DNA from: Lysobacter concretionis Ko07 = DSM 16239 | Lineage (GTDB): Bacteria; Pseudomonadota; Gammaproteobacteria; Xanthomonadales; Xanthomonadaceae | Assembly (NCBI RefSeq): GCF_000768345.1 | Contig: NZ_AVPS01000007.1 | Coordinates: 1 to 64,000, forward strand | Reading direction: 5' to 3' | Length of the DNA stretch: 64,000 nt | Shown: positions 18,397 to 29,377 of the stretch, piece after piece | Numbering within the stretch: position 1 is the first letter of the stretch | Layout of the letters: each line of letters starts with the position of its first letter | Position numbers and translations under genes: made by a program | Notes under the pieces: generated by a model | Told to the model about the DNA's origin: nothing | The model's database searches: none | Seen by the model: only the letters and a program-made list of their open reading frames with translations

Positions 18397-19263
18397 TCAG
18401 CTGCCGCGCTTGAGCTTGATCAGCACCGAGGTGTCGGAATCGCCGTGGCCGTGGTCGACCAGGTTGGTGTAGTCGGCCAACGCCAGTTCCAGGGTCTGCA
18501 GGCGGATCGCCGCCTCGCGCGCGATGTCCTGCACGATGCGCAGGTCCTTCAGCATGTGGGCGCTCTTGAAACCGGGCGCGAACTCGCCGCGCAGCATCGA
18601 GGCGCCGCGCTTGTCGAGGAACCAGTTGCCGGCCGCGCCCGCCATCAGGGTCGGCAACAACCGCTCCGGGTCAAGGCCCAGCTTCTCGCCCAGCGCGAGG
18701 CCCTCGCACACCGCCTCGTTGATACCGGCAACCAGCACCTGGTTGACCGCCTTGGTCGCCTGGCCGGCACCGGTCGCGCCCATGTGGCTGATCCGGCTGG
18801 CGTAGGCCTCCAGTACGGGGCGCACCTTGTCGACCGACGCCTCCTCGCCACCGGCCATCACCGACAGCTTGCCGTTGCGCGCGCCCTCCACGCCGCCCGA
18901 CACCGGCGCGTCGACGAAGCCAATCCCCTGCGCCTGCAACGTCGCCGCGGCGCGGCGGGCGGTCTGCACCGACACGGTGGAGTGGTCGACCACCACCGAC
19001 CCCGGCCGGAGCACCTGCGCCAGCGCATTGACGTTTTCCAGCACGTCGGCATCGAGCGACACGCACAGCGCGACCACGTCGCAGTCGGCGAAGTTGTCAT
19101 GCGAGCGCGCGGCGCGCACTTCCAGCTCGGCGGCCAGCGCATCGGCCTTCGCCTGGGTGCGGTTGCCGACCGCGGTCAGCAGACCGCGCGCATGCAGGTA
19201 ACGCGCCATCGGCGCGCCCATCGCGCCCAGGCCGATGAATCCGGCTTTCATGTGATTGCCCAT
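18397..19263 (-). CDS. Beta-hydroxyacid dehydrogenase (3-hydroxyisobutyrate dehydrogenase family)
   Basis: An NAD(P)-dependent oxidoreductase of 288 residues. The Rossmann motif GLGAMG is at residues 11-16, followed by the substrate-binding DAPVSGGVEGA segment and the catalytic-lysine region GQATKAVNQ near residue 175, with a helical C-terminal domain. Members oxidise 3-hydroxyisobutyrate, tartronate semialdehyde or related acids; the substrate here is not determined. The ATG at 19263 has GAGGAA 6-7 bp upstream and is preferred over the ATG at 19251. It converges with the SPOR gene, with only 33 bp between stops. Confidence 0.88.
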   Translation of the reverse strand: MGNHMKAGFIGLGAMGAPMARYLHARGLLTAVGNRTQAKADALAAELEVRAARSHDNFADCDVVALCVSLDADVLENVNALAQVLRPGSVVVDHSTVSVQTARRAAATLQAQGIGFVDAPVSGGVEGARNGKLSVMAGGEEASVDKVRPVLEAYASRISHMGATGAGQATKAVNQVLVAGINEAVCEGLALGEKLGLDPERLLPTLMAGAAGNWFLDKRGASMLRGEFAPGFKSAHMLKDLRIVQDIAREAAIRLQTLELALADYTNLVDHGHGDSDTSVLIKLKRGS

Positions 19264-19285
19264 GCAGTTCCTCGTGCCCTCGACG

Positions 19286-19436
19286 GGCGTTGATTTCAAT
19301 GGCAACGTTGAAAGAGTGCCGTCATCCCCGCAAAAGCGGGGACCCACTGACGTCCGGCCTTTGAAGACCAAAGATTCCGGGTTGCCGTATTCGCGGGATG
19401 ACGGGTTGGAGGTACTTGATCGGCGTTGCTTTCAAT
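19286..19436. repeat. REPIN-like palindrome (GTCATCCCCGC type) flanked by 15-bp direct repeats
   Basis: The outer arms CCGTCATCCC (19319-19328) and GGGATGACGG (19395-19404) are perfect inverted repeats, and an inner hairpin CCCCGC/GCGGGG lies in the left half. The element is flanked by near-identical direct repeats GGCGTT[G]NTTTCAAT at 19286-19300 and 19422-19436 (14 of 15 bases match). It lies in the 256-bp gap upstream of the dehydrogenase and downstream of speA. No gene is seen in that gap. Confidence 0.6.
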
Positions 19437-19519
19437 ACATCTTCAGCCGCCAGTACGGCGTGCAGGGCCCAACCCGGCTCCGTCAACACCGGGCGGCGGC
19501 CCGCATCAATCCATGCCGG

Positions 19520-21409
19520 TCATGTCAGCGGCTCATCGCTGAGGTAGGTGTAACCGGTCAGGCCGGCTTCCAGCGCGGCGTTCAGGCGATCGGCCTCATC
19601 GGCCGGCAGGCCGGCGGCGGCGACCTTGGCGCGGTAGTTCGCGCGCAGCTCATCGAGCTTGTAGCCGACGTAGTCGAGCATCACGTCGGTGGTGTCGCCG
19701 CGACGCTGCTGGACCAGCTCGTAACCATCGCCGGTCAGCCGGACCGCGACCGCGTCGGTGTCGCCGAACAGGTTGTGGATGTCGCCGAGAATTTCCTGGT
19801 AGGCGCCGACCAGGAAGAAGCCGAGCCGGTAGCTCTCGCCGGGATTGAGCGAGTGGATCGGCATCGAGGTGTCCAGCGTCTCGTTGCCGACATAGGTGTC
19901 GATGCGGCCGTCGGAGTCGCAGGTCAGGTCGGCGATCACGCCGCGCCGCTGCGGCGCCTCGTCCAGCCGCTCGATCGGCATGATCGGGAACACCTGCTGG
20001 ATCGCCCACACGTCGGGCATCGACTCGAACACGCTGAAGTTGACGAAGTACTTGTCGACCAGCCGCTGGTTGAGCTCATCCAGCACCGCCTGATGGCTCT
20101 TCTCGCCGGCGCTGAGGCGCTCGCGCACGCCGTGGGCGATCAGGTAGAACAGGTCGTCGATGCGGGCGCGGTGGGCCAGGTCGATCTGGCCGAGCGCGTA
20201 GGCGGTCAGGCCCTCGTTGTGGAAGTGCACGGCCTCGTGGAACAGCTCGACCGCCGGGCGCGCGTCCAGCTCGGCGTGGATGCCGCGCAGGTGGCGGATC
20301 ACCGCCGGTTCGTCGTCGTGCAGGTCCGGCACGCGGCCCTCGGGCGCGGGCTCCACCTCGGACACGTTGGCCACCAGCACCGCGTGGTGCGCGGTCATCG
20401 CGCGGCCGCATTCGGTGACGATCCGCGGCGGCGTGAGGCCGTGCTCGGCGCAGGCCTCGGCCAGCGGCTGGACGATGTTGGAGGCGTACTGCTGCACGCC
20501 GTAGTTGATCGAGTAGTAGCTGCGCGAGCGGGTGCCCTCGTAGTCGATCCCGAGGCCGCCGCCGACGTCCATGTAGCGCACGTTCGCGCCCAGCTTCGAC
20601 AGCTCGATCAGGTAGCGCGTGGCTTCGCGCATGCCGCTGGCGATGTCGCGCACGTTGGAGATCTGCGAACCCATGTGGAAATGCAGCAGGCCCAGGCAGT
20701 CGGTCATACCGGTGTCGCGCAGGCACTTCCACAGGTCCAGCACCTGGCGCGGGGTCAGGCCGAACTTGGCCTTGTCGCCGCCGCTGTTCTGCCATTTGCC
20801 CGCGCCGAGGCTGGCCAGGCGCATGCGCACGCCCAGGCCCGGCTTCACGCCCAGCGCCTTCGACTCTTCCATCACCAGCGCCAGCTCGGACGGCTTCTCG
20901 ATGACGATGAAGGTCTCCATCCCGAGCTTGCGGCCGATCAGCGCCAGGCGGATGTACTCGCGGTCCTTGTAGCCGTTGCAGACGATCAGCCCGCCCGGCC
21001 GGCTCAGCGCCAGCACCGCCATCAGCTCCGGCTTGCTGCCGGCCTCCAGCCCGAAACCCTCGCCGTGGTGCGAGGCCAGGGTGCCCGCGACACCTTCGTG
21101 CTGGTTGACCTTGATCGGGTACACCGCGGTGTAGCCGCCGGCATAGTCCGCCTCCGCCATCGCCTGCACGAACGCGCCCTGCAGCTTGCCCAGCCGGTCG
21201 CCGAGGATGTCCGGGAAACGCACCAGCAGCGGCAGCTTGGCGCCGTTGGCGCGCGCCTGGTCGACCACCTCCGGCAGCGCCACCGCCGGACCGTTGGCGC
21301 CCGTCGGCCGCACGGTCACCCGGCCGGCGTCGTCGACGTCGAAATACCCTTCGCTCCAATGCGGGATCGAATAGGTCTTGCGGGCCTGATCCAGCGACCA
21401 GTGGGACAT
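19520..21409 (-). CDS. speA: Biosynthetic arginine decarboxylase
   Basis: PLP-dependent decarboxylase that makes agmatine from arginine as a route to putrescine. The 629-residue length is typical of SpeA. The PLP-binding Lys100 lies in YPIKVNQ, the PLP-phosphate region is around MDVGGGLGIDYEG, and the C-terminal part contains the conserved LTCDSDGRID segment. The ATG at 21409 gives the usual N terminus. It is divergent from the spermidine synthase gene, so two polyamine genes share a 211-bp regulatory region. Confidence 0.96.
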   Translation of the reverse strand: MSHWSLDQARKTYSIPHWSEGYFDVDDAGRVTVRPTGANGPAVALPEVVDQARANGAKLPLLVRFPDILGDRLGKLQGAFVQAMAEADYAGGYTAVYPIKVNQHEGVAGTLASHHGEGFGLEAGSKPELMAVLALSRPGGLIVCNGYKDREYIRLALIGRKLGMETFIVIEKPSELALVMEESKALGVKPGLGVRMRLASLGAGKWQNSGGDKAKFGLTPRQVLDLWKCLRDTGMTDCLGLLHFHMGSQISNVRDIASGMREATRYLIELSKLGANVRYMDVGGGLGIDYEGTRSRSYYSINYGVQQYASNIVQPLAEACAEHGLTPPRIVTECGRAMTAHHAVLVANVSEVEPAPEGRVPDLHDDEPAVIRHLRGIHAELDARPAVELFHEAVHFHNEGLTAYALGQIDLAHRARIDDLFYLIAHGVRERLSAGEKSHQAVLDELNQRLVDKYFVNFSVFESMPDVWAIQQVFPIMPIERLDEAPQRRGVIADLTCDSDGRIDTYVGNETLDTSMPIHSLNPGESYRLGFFLVGAYQEILGDIHNLFGDTDAVAVRLTGDGYELVQQRRGDTTDVMLDYVGYKLDELRANYRAKVAAAGLPADEADRLNAALEAGLTGYTYLSDEPLT

Positions 21410-21493
21410 CGGCTTGCTACCGGCAGTGTGGGGACGGGCATTCTATCGTTCCCGGTGCGCCGCCCGGTGAGCAGGCCACCGGAACCCGGCTCA

Positions 21494-21525
21494 TTGACAG
21501 TCGATACCGCCGCGTTCGCTACAAT
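21494..21525 (+). promoter_or_regulatory. Candidate sigma-70 promoter for speE
   Basis: TTGACA at 21494-21499 and TACAAT at 21520-21525 match the -35 and -10 consensus well, although the spacer is 20 bp, longer than the usual 17. Transcription would begin near 21532, just before the leader hairpin, leaving a 5' leader of about 90 nt before the speE ATG at 21621. Confidence 0.5.
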
Positions 21526-21537
21526 CCGCACCCCTCC

Positions 21538-21575
21538 CGGAGCGATCCCGCCGCAGCATCGCGGCAATCGCTCCG
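21538..21575 (+). promoter_or_regulatory. Long two-part hairpin in the speE leader
   Basis: CGGAGCGAT (21538-21546) pairs perfectly with ATCGCTCCG (21567-21575). Inside it GCCGC (21550-21554) pairs with GCGGC (21561-21565), leaving the 6-nt loop AGCATC. The hairpin would form at the very 5' end of the speE mRNA, 45 nt before the start codon. No T-run follows, so it is more likely a stabilising or translational-control element than a terminator. Confidence 0.55.
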
Positions 21576-21620
21576 CCTGACCGCCTGCCGACTGTGGCTC
21601 ACTACGCTGGACGAACTGCA

Positions 21621-22472
21621 ATGACCTCCAATACGACCTGGCACTACGAGAACTTCGAGCCGTCCGGCTCGGCGATCGGTTACCGCATCACCCGCAAGCT
21701 GGACGAGGTGCAGTCGCCGTTCCAGAAGATCGAGATCTTCGAGACGACCGACTGGGGCAACCTGATGCTGATCGACGGCGCGGTGATGCTGACCTCGCGC
21801 GACAACTTCCTGTATCACGAGATGATGTCGCACCCGGCGCTGTTCACCCACCCCGATCCGAAGCAGGTGGTGATCATCGGCGGCGGCGACTGCGGCACGC
21901 TGCGCGAGGTGCTCAAGCACCCCGGCGTGGAGCGTGCGGTGCAGTGCGACATCGACGAGCAGGTCACCCGGATGGCGGAGAAGTACTTCCCCGAGCTGTG
22001 CGATTCCAACAACGATCCGCGTGCGGAACTGCTGTTCGACGACGGCATTGCGTACATGGCCAACGCCGCGCCCAACAGCCTGGACGTGGTGATCGTCGAC
22101 TCGACCGATCCGGTCGGCCCGGCGGAAGGGCTGTTCAACAAGGCGTTCTTCGAGTCCTGCTTCCGGGCGTTGAAGGACGACGGCATCCTGGTGCAGCAGT
22201 CCGAGTCGCCGCTGGTGCTGTTGGACCTGATCAAGGCGATGCGCGCGGAGATGGGCAAGGCCGGTTTCACGACGTTCCAGACCCTGCCGTTCCCGCAGCC
22301 GTGCTATCCGACCGGCTGGTGGAGCTGCACCTTGGCGCGCAAGGGACAGGGTTTCGATTTCCGCCAGGACGATGCGCGGGCGCGCCCGTTCAAGTCCCGC
22401 TACTACAGTGCCGATATCCATCTGGGTGCCATGCATTTGCCCCCGTTCGTGGCCGAAGCGCTGGGCGAGTGA
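21621..22472 (+). CDS. speE: Spermidine synthase (polyamine aminopropyltransferase)
   Basis: Transfers the aminopropyl group of decarboxylated SAM to putrescine to form spermidine. The 283-residue protein has the family motifs: YQKIEIF-like FQKIEIFET, LMLIDGAVMLTSRDNFLYHEM, the nucleotide-binding IIGGGDCGTLREVLKH, catalytic-Asp region VDSTDPVGPA, and YPTGWWSC. The ATG at 21621 is preferred; a GTG at 21594 would add 9 residues and place the start nearer the hairpin. It is divergent from speA. No speD is visible in the window. Confidence 0.95.
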   Translation: MTSNTTWHYENFEPSGSAIGYRITRKLDEVQSPFQKIEIFETTDWGNLMLIDGAVMLTSRDNFLYHEMMSHPALFTHPDPKQVVIIGGGDCGTLREVLKHPGVERAVQCDIDEQVTRMAEKYFPELCDSNNDPRAELLFDDGIAYMANAAPNSLDVVIVDSTDPVGPAEGLFNKAFFESCFRALKDDGILVQQSESPLVLLDLIKAMRAEMGKAGFTTFQTLPFPQPCYPTGWWSCTLARKGQGFDFRQDDARARPFKSRYYSADIHLGAMHLPPFVAEALGE

Positions 22473-22566
22473 ACCGGTAACGCGGGACGCGCGCCGACCG
22501 GCGGCGGGTGGCGGGCGGCCGGGGATGCAGGCACCTCCGGCTCATCGATCCATCCAGGGGAAGCAC

Positions 22567-24486
22567 ATGTCCACTTGCCTGTCGCGGTGCACCGTCATGG
22601 CGCTGGCGCTGGCCATGTGGCTGGTCGGTTTTCCCGTGACCGCACAGGAACGGCCGGACGGGCGCGCGCCGAAGACCGGGCTGGCGCACGTTTTCGACCG
22701 CCAACTGCAGCGCTTCCAGAGCGGGCAGTTCGACTCGCTCGACGCGGCAAACCTGCAGCAGGAGCTGGACCAACTGCGGGCGTCGCTGCCCACCGGCGAT
22801 ACATTGCGCGAGCTGGATTTCCGCGCGGTGCAGTGTGCGCACACGCTCCGGCAGGATCCTGTCGCCGCGTTGAAGGTTGTCGAGCAGGCGCTCCTCCGGG
22901 CCAGACGCGTGGATGCGGCTGAAATCCAGGTTCGCCTGTTGCTATGTGCCGGTCTGGCACGCGGCATCTCGCAGACACCGGCGGATGCCTTGACCGACTT
23001 TGACCAGGCCATCTCGCTGGCTCGCGCAGCCGGCCTCCAGGCCGCCCTCGGCGACAGCCTCGCGCAACGAGGGTCACTGCACTCGCTGCAGGGCGAACAG
23101 GCACATGCGCTGCTCGACTTCCTTGCTGCGCAGAACCATTACCGCATCGCGGGCAAGAACGCCCTGGCCGAGGCAAACCTGATCAACATCGCCACCGTGT
23201 ACCGCCGCATGGGCGAATACGCGAAGGCCGGTGAGTATCTGCGCCAAACCCGCGAGGCCGCCTTGCGCGGCGGCAAGTGGACCGAGCTGTTCACGGCGCT
23301 GATGCAGTTGGGATTCCTGCACGACGATACCCATCAGCCGCAACAGGCCGAACAGACCTTCACCCAGGCACTGGAAATCGCCAGCGAGCGAACCGGCATG
23401 CGCCAGGATCAGGGATTCGCCCGGATCGGTCTGGCGACGGCCATGATCAACCAGCAGCGCTACCGCGAGGGCCTGGTCGTGCTGGATCAGGCCGTTGCCG
23501 ATTTGACCTCGATCGACGACACCAGCAGCGCCGGCGACCTCCAGTTGTTGCGCGGCATCGCGGTAGCCGGCATGGGCAACCATTACCGTGCCTTGGAGCA
23601 CTACGGGCAGGCACTCGCCGAACTGCAGCGCAGCGGCAACCAGCGTTATCTCGCGCGCCTCTATCGAGCCCGCGCCGACAGTCACGAAGCGCTGGGCAAC
23701 GATGCCGGGGCGCTCGCCGACTACAAGCAGTACACCGCCCTGCGCGAAACGCTGACCGAGAACATGCGCAGCGAGCAGACTGCGGTGTTGCGCCAGCAGT
23801 TCGACGCCAGCCGCCGGGACATGGAAAACCGCCGTCTACTGGCCGATCAGCAAGCACGCGAGCAACAGTTGCAGGCGTTGATGCGGATGCGGCATTGGCA
23901 ATGGGTCGCCATCGGACTGGCCGGACTGTTGCTGGCGGTACTGGGAGCACTTGCCGCACGTCAGCTCGGCAGACTGCGCCGGCTGCGGGTACTGGCCATG
24001 ACCGACCCCTTGACCGGCGTCGCCAACCGTCGCCGGGTCGAACGCATGGGCAACGAGGCGATTGCCCATGCCCGTGAGCGATCCAGGGCGTTGTGCGTCC
24101 TGAGTCTGGATGTCGATCACTTCAAGAAGGTCAACGATGGCTTCGGCCATGCCGTCGGCGATGAGGTACTGGTGCGAGTCGCAAAGACATGCGCTTCCGC
24201 ACTGCGGCAATTCGACCTGCTGGGACGCGTGGGCGGCGAGGAGTTCCTTGTGGTGCTTCCTGATACCCGACTGGAACAAGCGGTGGAGGTCGCCGAGCGG
24301 TTGCGCCAGGGTGTCGAGTCTTTGCGGTTCCAGGAACCCGCGACGGAGCTGCGGGCCTCGATCAGCCTCGGCCTGACTGCGCTGCGCGACGAGGACCACG
24401 ACCTGGCGGCACTCGCGCAACGCGCCGACGTCGCCCTCTATCGGGCCAAGGCCGGCGGACGAAACCGGACCGAGGTCGAGCCCTGA
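22567..24486 (+). CDS. TPR-containing diguanylate cyclase
   Basis: Predicted membrane-bound c-di-GMP synthase. The 639-residue product has a signal peptide (about 1-27), a periplasmic region of tetratricopeptide-like helices (about 90-400), a coiled coil, one membrane helix at about 442-467, and a cytoplasmic GGDEF domain. The active-site signature is GGEEF at 556-560, an active variant of GGDEF. RQFD five residues before it matches the RxxD product-inhibition site. AGGGGAAG precedes the ATG at 22567. The TPR region probably senses a periplasmic ligand or partner. It stands alone after speE and converges with the DUF4153-like gene. Confidence 0.92.
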   Translation: MSTCLSRCTVMALALAMWLVGFPVTAQERPDGRAPKTGLAHVFDRQLQRFQSGQFDSLDAANLQQELDQLRASLPTGDTLRELDFRAVQCAHTLRQDPVAALKVVEQALLRARRVDAAEIQVRLLLCAGLARGISQTPADALTDFDQAISLARAAGLQAALGDSLAQRGSLHSLQGEQAHALLDFLAAQNHYRIAGKNALAEANLINIATVYRRMGEYAKAGEYLRQTREAALRGGKWTELFTALMQLGFLHDDTHQPQQAEQTFTQALEIASERTGMRQDQGFARIGLATAMINQQRYREGLVVLDQAVADLTSIDDTSSAGDLQLLRGIAVAGMGNHYRALEHYGQALAELQRSGNQRYLARLYRARADSHEALGNDAGALADYKQYTALRETLTENMRSEQTAVLRQQFDASRRDMENRRLLADQQAREQQLQALMRMRHWQWVAIGLAGLLLAVLGALAARQLGRLRRLRVLAMTDPLTGVANRRRVERMGNEAIAHARERSRALCVLSLDVDHFKKVNDGFGHAVGDEVLVRVAKTCASALRQFDLLGRVGGEEFLVVLPDTRLEQAVEVAERLRQGVESLRFQEPATELRASISLGLTALRDEDHDLAALAQRADVALYRAKAGGRNRTEVEP

Positions 24487-24537
24487 GCCGATCGCAACAT
24501 GGCGAGTGCAACCACCGGCGAACTCACCACCCGACAC

Positions 24538-26881
<2,344 letters not shown>

Positions 26882-26979
26882 TCAACACTCCGGATTTATC
26901 TGACAGACGATCGCGGCCGCCACCTATGGTGCCGGACCGGACAGCCCGCGAGGCTGGGATCCTTGCCGGAGGAGTTGCC

Positions 26980-27291
26980 ATGATCGACCTGAACCACATC
27001 GACGAGCTTGCCCGCCGCCTCAGCGGCCTGGTGCCGCAGGGTCTGCGCGAAAGCCGCGACGAGCTGCAGCAGAACTTCAAGTCGGTACTGCAGACCGGTC
27101 TGTCACGGCTGGATCTGGTCACCCGCGAGGAGTTCGAGGTGCAGCGCGCGGTGCTGCTGCGCACGCGCGAGAAGCTCGAGCAGCTGCAGCGCACGGTCGC
27201 CGAGCTGGAAGCCCGGGCCGAGGGCAAGCCTGCCAGCCCGCCGGCGGCTGATACTTCCGCACCAACACCCTCCGCCCCACCGCGCCACTGA
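26980..27291 (+). CDS. ubiK: Ubiquinone biosynthesis accessory factor UbiK
   Basis: A 103-residue protein of the YqiC/BMFP family, a trimeric coiled-coil accessory factor that works with UbiJ in the ubiquinone synthesis complex. The N-terminal amphipathic helix (IDELARRLSGLVP), the central helix with the conserved FKSVLQTGLSRLDLVTREEF, and the C-terminal coiled coil are present. The ribosome-binding site GGAGGAG is optimal for the ATG at 26980. comM begins 10 bp after its stop. ubiJ and ubiB are also in the window, at about 46-48 kb. Confidence 0.9.
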   Translation: MIDLNHIDELARRLSGLVPQGLRESRDELQQNFKSVLQTGLSRLDLVTREEFEVQRAVLLRTREKLEQLQRTVAELEARAEGKPASPPAADTSAPTPSAPPRH

Positions 27292-27300
27292 GTCGCCCCG

Positions 27301-28815
27301 ATGAACCTGGCACTCGTGCACAGCCGTGCACGATCGGGCGTACGTGCGCCTGCGGTTCGGGTCGAGGTCCACCTCGCCGGCGGGCTGCCGGCGATGTCGA
27401 TCGTCGGATTGCCCGAAGCCGCCGTGCGCGAAGCCAAGGATCGGGTCCGGGCGGCGATCCAGTGCGCCCAGTTCGAATTTCCCTCGCGCCGGATCACGGT
27501 CAACCTGGCCCCGGCCGACCTGCCCAAGAGCGGCGGCCGGTTCGACCTGCCGATCGCGCTGGGCATCCTGGCCGCCAGCGGCCAGATCCCGCTGGAAGCA
27601 CTGGCGGAATATGAGTTCCTCGGCGAGCTGGGCCTGACCGGCGAGCTGCGCGGGATCGACGGCGTGCTGCCGGCCGCGCTGGCCGCCGCCGACGCCGGTC
27701 GCAAACTGATCGTGCCGCTAGGCAACGGGGCCGAGGCCGCCCTCGCCAGCCGGTCCGAGGCACGCACCGCGCGCACCCTGCTGGAAGTCTGCGCGATGCT
27801 GACCGGCCACAAGTCGCTGCCGCGGGCGGTCGCGCTGCCGACCGTGCGCGAACGCGGTCCCGACATGAGCGATGTGCGCGGGCAGTCCCACGCGCGCAGG
27901 GCGCTGGAAGTCGCCGCGGCCGGTGGCCATCACCTGTTGCTGGTCGGACCGCCCGGCTGCGGCAAGACCCTGCTGGCATCGCGGCTGCCCGGCCTGCTGC
28001 CCGAAGCCAGCGAGGAGGAAGCCCTGGAGTCCGCCGCGATCGCCTCCATCAGTGGCCGCGGCCTGGATCCGGCCCGCTGGCGCGAACGTCCGTTCCGCAC
28101 CCCGCACCACACTGCCAGCGCAGTGGCACTGGTCGGCGGCGGCGCGGATCCGCGGCCCGGCGAGATTTCCCTGGCCCACAACGGCGTGCTGTTCCTCGAC
28201 GAGCTGCCCGAATGGGGCCGGCGCGCGCTGGAAGTATTGCGCGAGCCGCTGGAATCGGGCGTGGTCACGATCTCACGCGCGGCGCGCAGCTCGGAATTCC
28301 CGGCCCGGTTCCAACTGGTCGCGGCGATGAATCCCTGCCCGTGCGGCTGGGCCGGCGACGCCAGTGGCCGCTGCCGCTGCAGCCCCGACATGGTGTTGGG
28401 CTATCGAGCCCGCCTGTCCGGTCCGCTGATGGACCGGATCGACCTGCATGTCGAAGTGCCGCGCCTGCCGCCCTCGGCCCTGCGCCCGGACGCGCCGCCC
28501 AGCGAGTCCAGCCAGGTCGTGCGCGAACGCGTCCTGCGGGCAAGGAACCTGCAGGCCAGCCGCGCCGGCAAGCCCAACGCCCGGCTCAACCAGCCGGAGA
28601 CGGTGGCCACCTGCCGGCTCTCCCATTCCGACCAGGCGCTGCTGGAGCACGCGATCGACACCCTGCAGCTGTCGGCCCGCTCGATGCACCGGATCCTGCG
28701 GGTCGCCCGTACCATCGCCGACCTTGCCGACAGCCCGCACATCCGCACCTCGCACCTGACCGAAGCCATCGGCTACAGGCGCATGGACCGCGGCGTGGCG
28801 TTGCAGACGGCCTGA
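27301..28815 (+). CDS. comM: ComM / YifB-family AAA+ ATPase
   Basis: ComM is a hexameric helicase that promotes branch migration during natural transformation. The 504-residue protein has the N-terminal Mg-chelatase-like S5 fold domain, the Walker A motif GPPGCGKT at 216-223, Walker B in GVLFLDELPEW, the CPCG cysteine segment (AAMNPCPCGW, then CRC), and the C-terminal YifB domain. Family and length agree. It is co-oriented with ubiK with a 9-bp gap. Confidence 0.95.
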   Translation: MNLALVHSRARSGVRAPAVRVEVHLAGGLPAMSIVGLPEAAVREAKDRVRAAIQCAQFEFPSRRITVNLAPADLPKSGGRFDLPIALGILAASGQIPLEALAEYEFLGELGLTGELRGIDGVLPAALAAADAGRKLIVPLGNGAEAALASRSEARTARTLLEVCAMLTGHKSLPRAVALPTVRERGPDMSDVRGQSHARRALEVAAAGGHHLLLVGPPGCGKTLLASRLPGLLPEASEEEALESAAIASISGRGLDPARWRERPFRTPHHTASAVALVGGGADPRPGEISLAHNGVLFLDELPEWGRRALEVLREPLESGVVTISRAARSSEFPARFQLVAAMNPCPCGWAGDASGRCRCSPDMVLGYRARLSGPLMDRIDLHVEVPRLPPSALRPDAPPSESSQVVRERVLRARNLQASRAGKPNARLNQPETVATCRLSHSDQALLEHAIDTLQLSARSMHRILRVARTIADLADSPHIRTSHLTEAIGYRRMDRGVALQTA

Positions 28816-28970
28816 TCCGATCCTTCGGGCGCGTCGCCCTACGCGCGCGCCTCAGCCGCACGGACAGCCCGGTTGGCCGGCAACTGCATGCAACCTGTGC
28901 AGTTTTTCTGGTTCTTCTCCCATCCAAGAGGAAAGCGCGGTATCTGCGGGGTGGCCGGGGTGCCGGGAGC

Positions 28971-29048
28971 GAATGCCCTTGTGTGCGAATGTCCCCCGGC
29001 ACCGATGAAGCCGGTGCCTCCTCCTTTATTTCACACCCAAGGGCATTC
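28971..29048. repeat. Palindromic element, copy 1
   Basis: Outer arms GAATGCCCTTG (28971-28981) and CAAGGGCATTC (29038-29048) are perfectly complementary; the pairing continues as GTGTG (28981-28985) with CACAC (29032-29036) after a two-base bulge. Between the arms are a 14-bp block GAATGTCCCCCGGC (28987-29000) and a 16-bp block GGTGCCTCCTCCTTTA (29013-29028). The same two blocks recur in inverted order in copy 2. Confidence 0.7.
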
Positions 29049-29140
29049 GCACCCATCGTTCCAGCCTGGCGGGGGTTCCAGAAGTACAGCCCCGGCTGCC
29101 GGGCTGTCCGCGCACCTCTGCGATCCGACAGCACCGACGT

Positions 29141-29227
29141 GACCTGCAGGCCTTCGGGGCAAAGTAAAAGAGGAGGCACCCGCGGCAGGCGGGGCCGGGG
29201 GACATTCGCCGCGAAGGCCTGCAGGTC
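29141..29227. repeat. Palindromic element, copy 2 (inverted relative to copy 1)
   Basis: Outer arms GACCTGCAGGCCTTCG (29141-29156) and CGAAGGCCTGCAGGTC (29212-29227) are perfect 16-bp inverted repeats. Inside are TAAAAGAGGAGGCACC (29165-29180) and GCCGGGGGACATTC (29194-29207), close reverse complements of the two internal blocks of copy 1. The arms differ between the copies, while the internal blocks are conserved. Confidence 0.7.
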
Positions 29228-29377
29228 GCGCCCCGGCCCGTCTTTCCGACTTCCCCGGAGTCGGGAGAAGAACCGTTTTTCGCCGGTTCAACGAATCGCC
29301 CGCCTGACGCATTTCCTCCCGTCGCTGGCCGACAAAGCCCGCCCGGCAACACCTTCCTGTTCCGGGCCTGGCGCGAT

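Larger units (their letters stand above)
28816..29377. other. 562-bp non-coding stretch with two palindromic elements
   Basis: No gene is supported between comM and the convergent SagB-type dehydrogenase. Open frames exist on both strands but have no motif or ribosome-binding site. The stretch holds two palindromic repeat elements (listed separately) and, at 29246-29264, a short hairpin CCGACT/AGTCGG followed at 29271-29288 by AACCG/CGGTT around a T-run. These may end transcription from one or both sides. Confidence 0.5.

Noticed and set aside
19256-21580. Long plus-strand open frame opposite speA
   Set aside because: speA is intact on the minus strand with full family length. The antisense product has no domain and no ribosome-binding site.
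28816-29377. Small genes in the gap before the SagB-type gene
   Set aside because: Open frames on both strands run through palindromic repeats, have no ribosome-binding site and do not resemble known proteins.
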